Assembly: GCA_018064385.1 (NCBI GenBank)
Contig: JAGHVI010000025.1
Span: 1 to 15,572, forward strand
Direction of reading: 5' to 3'
Source of the DNA: Candidatus Minthenecus merdequi
GTDB lineage: Bacteria; Bacteroidota; Bacteroidia; Bacteroidales; Paludibacteraceae
DNA: 15,572 nucleotides
Part shown: in pieces, positions 14,550 through 15,572 of the stretch
Position numbering within the stretch: position 1 is the stretch's first letter
How the letters are laid out: each line of letters begins with the position of its first letter
The notes under the pieces: generated by a model
Told to the model about the DNA's origin: nothing
What the model saw: only the letters and a program-made list of their open reading frames with translations
The model's database searches: none
Made by a program: the position numbers and the translations under genes

Positions 14550-15032
14550 ATGAAAAAAACAATCTTATTGGCATTAGCCATCGTTGCAACAATCAGTCTC
14601 TCTGCTCAGGTTAAAAAGAATGATGCAATGAAACTCAAAAACAAAAAGCATCAAGCCTGCGAGTGGATGTGCGCAAAGCAGGAACAACGAAAAACATTCA
14701 TCATTAACAAAATGGAGCTAAAAGAAACTGAACGGGCTGCATTCGAATCTCTCTACGATGCCTATCGCAAAAAAGTTTGGGAATCGAAGGCTAAAATAAA
14801 AAAAAGCATCCACCAAATGAACGATTCTTGCACAAACGAGCAGTACGAAAAGTGTCTCGAAACAATCCACAACGAGAAAAATACGCAAGCAAAATTAGAC
14901 TCCGAGTTCTATATTGCAATGAAAAAGATACTGTCTGCACGTCAAATATACCTTTATTACACGTCAGATAAGAAGTTTAATAAACTGATGATGAGAGATA
15001 TGAACCAAAAGAAAGGTAAGTGCAAAAAATAA
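14550..15032 (+). CDS. Secreted Spy/CpxP-like helical protein
   Basis: 160-aa protein with a clear signal peptide (MKKTILLALAIVATISLSA, cleavage likely before Gln20) and a mature part that is lysine-rich and apparently all alpha-helical. The layout resembles periplasmic Spy/CpxP-family chaperones or sensors, including INKMELKETERAAFESLYDA and the closing ILSARQIYLYYTSDKKFNKL, in the position where the family has its LTxxQ-type motifs. The exact LTxxQ sequence is not present, so membership is by resemblance only. It has five cysteines after the signal peptide (37, 41, 94, 102, 158), which could form disulfides. It lies 25 bases after the putative anti-sigma gene and probably acts as a stress effector or feedback sensor of the sigma system. 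Confidence 0.7.
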   Translation: MKKTILLALAIVATISLSAQVKKNDAMKLKNKKHQACEWMCAKQEQRKTFIINKMELKETERAAFESLYDAYRKKVWESKAKIKKSIHQMNDSCTNEQYEKCLETIHNEKNTQAKLDSEFYIAMKKILSARQIYLYYTSDKKFNKLMMRDMNQKKGKCKK

Positions 15033-15044
15033 TTGGTAAAAAAC

Positions 15045-15075
15045 TTGCAAAGGTGCGAAAAAATTCGTACCTTTG
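15045..15075 (+). promoter_or_regulatory. Bacteroidetes-type promoter of tRNA-Cys
   Basis: TTG at 15045-15047 (-33) and TACCTTTG at 15068-15075 (-7) are separated by 20 bases, a full match to the Bacteroidetes consensus. The predicted transcription start is near 15081-15083, about 10 bases before the mature tRNA. Confidence 0.75.
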
Positions 15076-15077
15076 CA
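15046..15077. repeat. 14-bp inverted repeat overlapping the tRNA-Cys promoter
   Basis: TGCAAAGGTGCGAA (15046-15059) and TTCGTACCTTTGCA (15064-15077) form an inverted repeat with a 4-base AAAA loop and one non-complementary DNA position (a G-U pair in RNA). It spans from the -33 to the -7 element. It begins 13 bases after the stop of the Spy-like gene, so as RNA it could end or stabilise that operon's transcript; no U-run follows. Confidence 0.7.
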
Positions 15078-15090
15078 CTCGCAAAATAAG

Positions 15091-15161
15091 GGTACCTTGG
15101 CCGAGTGGTTAGGCACCGGTCTGCAAAACCGTTTACAGCAGTTCGATTCTGCTAGGTACCT
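15091..15161 (+). tRNA. tRNA-Cys (anticodon GCA)
   Basis: The 71-base sequence folds as a cloverleaf. The acceptor stem pairs GGTACCT (15091-15097) with AGGTACC (15154-15160). The D arm is GCC..GGC, the anticodon loop CTGCAAA reads GCA, the variable loop has 4 bases, and the T arm is AGCAG-TTCGATT-CTGCT. The discriminator base is T (U73), the main identity element of tRNA-Cys. The first anticodon-stem pair is a C-U mismatch. CCA is not encoded and must be added after transcription. Confidence 0.96.
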
Positions 15162-15162
15162 C

Positions 15163-15205
15163 AAAAAGGAGTCCTCTTTCGTATTGAAAGAGGACTCCTT
15201 TTTTT
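15163..15205 (+). terminator. Strong intrinsic terminator after tRNA-Cys
   Basis: A perfect 18-bp stem (15163-15180 with 15186-15203) with a 5-base loop GTATT ends in a T-run to 15205. It begins one base after the mature tRNA end. The matching A-run on the 5' side makes it potentially bidirectional. Confidence 0.92.
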
Positions 15206-15252
15206 AACGCCCCATTTTTACTCATATTATCAAAAAATAAATTCAAAAACTC

Positions 15253-15283
15253 TTGCATATATCAAAAAAACTCCTTACCTTTG
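15253..15283 (+). promoter_or_regulatory. Bacteroidetes-type promoter of the right-edge gene
   Basis: TTG at 15253-15255 (-33) and TACCTTTG at 15276-15283 (-7) are 20 bases apart, a consensus promoter. The predicted start is near 15290, giving a leader of about 60 bases before the ATG at 15349. The leader holds a small dyad, ATGATT-ATC-AATCAT (15312-15326). Confidence 0.72.
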
Positions 15284-15348
15284 CACAACCTACTCCATAC
15301 GGACAGTAAATATGATTATCAATCATTTACAACTAAACCAATAACAAC

Positions 15349-15572
15349 ATGCGTGACTATACCTTCGACAATATGCCAATCGTCTCAATCTCTGGCAGAC
15401 TAAGTCGCAATAGTGACGTCTATTACCGTACCATAAACGGAAAAATTTATGCGTATCTCCTCTGGAATCCCAACACCAAACCTCCTACCCTCGGCACTCT
15501 CCGCACTCGCCAAATCTTCAAAACAGCCTCTCTATATACCGCACTCGACCTTAAACTCCCCTTCAAACGCAA
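15349..15572 (+). CDS. Unrecognised protein, 5' part only (cut by window edge)
   Basis: An open frame starts at the ATG at 15349 and runs 74 codons to the window edge without a stop. The visible part begins MRDYTFDNMPIVSISGRLSR, then SDVYYRTINGKIYAYLLW and a proline-rich NPNTKPPTLG. There is no signal peptide or membrane segment. I do not recognise the family with certainty; the 'short beta-rich start, NGK.YA, then a helix' pattern faintly recalls small Bacteroidales proteins of unknown function, some linked to prophage or integrated elements. The consensus promoter upstream, and its position after a strong terminator, support a real, separately transcribed gene. Arg and Leu codons here lean to CGC and CTC. 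Confidence 0.6.
   Translation, partial: MRDYTFDNMPIVSISGRLSRNSDVYYRTINGKIYAYLLWNPNTKPPTLGTLRTRQIFKTASLYTALDLKLPFKR

Noticed and set aside
15163..15203. The inverted repeat after tRNA-Cys as an insertion-sequence end or attachment site
   Set aside because: A perfect stem with a 5-base loop and a T-run directly after a tRNA is fully explained as an intrinsic terminator, and no transposase or flanking direct repeat is present.
15312..15344. Ten-codon upstream open frame in the leader of the right-edge gene, as a possible leader peptide
   Set aside because: It lacks runs of a regulated amino acid and a terminator/antiterminator pair; the ATG lies inside a small AT-rich dyad and is probably chance.

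Overview
The window is a gene-dense piece of chromosome from a member of the Bacteroidota, most likely order Bacteroidales. The evidence is in the promoters and the gene content. Several intergenic gaps carry the Bacteroidetes -7 element TAnnTTTG, three times with a TTG/TTTG-like -33 element about 20 bases upstream. Shine-Dalgarno sequences are mostly lacking, and the proteins include families typical of this phylum: DUF5063, an ECF sigma factor followed by a 'VPEGYF' anti-sigma-like protein, and a WG-repeat lipoprotein. Genus cannot be decided from the sequence. No mobile element, CRISPR array or rRNA was seen.

Left and central part (137 to 10862, all minus strand). A promoter at about 10898-10929 starts a nine-gene run, in order of transcription: yebC, dapF, a 99-aa tail-anchored protein, mutL, apbE (lipoprotein), asd, an agmatine-deiminase-family gene (aguA), and a kamB/kamC-like pair. 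Six of the eight junctions overlap by 1 or 4 bases, one has a 1-base gap and one a 34-base gap, so this looks like a single translationally coupled operon. It mixes DAP/lysine synthesis (asd, dapF), an arginine-derivative deiminase, mismatch repair (mutL), flavinylation (apbE), and two P-loop proteins that I read as the reactivase for adenosylcobalamin-dependent lysine 5,6-aminomutase. The aminomutase itself is not in the window. A WG-repeat lipoprotein follows kamC behind its own promoter.

Middle right (10959 to 13382, minus strand). A second operon runs DUF5063 protein, DEDDy 3'-5' exonuclease, RlmI-type 23S rRNA methyltransferase, again with overlapping ends.

Right part (13383 to 15572, plus strand). 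A divergent promoter region separates the DUF5063 operon from an envelope-stress-like module: an ECF sigma factor, a single-pass membrane protein (probable anti-sigma factor) and a secreted Spy/CpxP-like helical protein. Next come tRNA-Cys(GCA), whose promoter is embedded in a near-perfect 14-bp inverted repeat, a very strong intrinsic terminator, and another canonical promoter driving an unrecognised gene cut by the window edge.

Most of the window is ordinary chromosomal housekeeping. The points most worth following up are the stand-alone KamB/KamC pair, the MutL without a recognisable endonuclease site, the sigma/anti-sigma/Spy-like triad, and the inverted repeat coinciding with the tRNA-Cys promoter.
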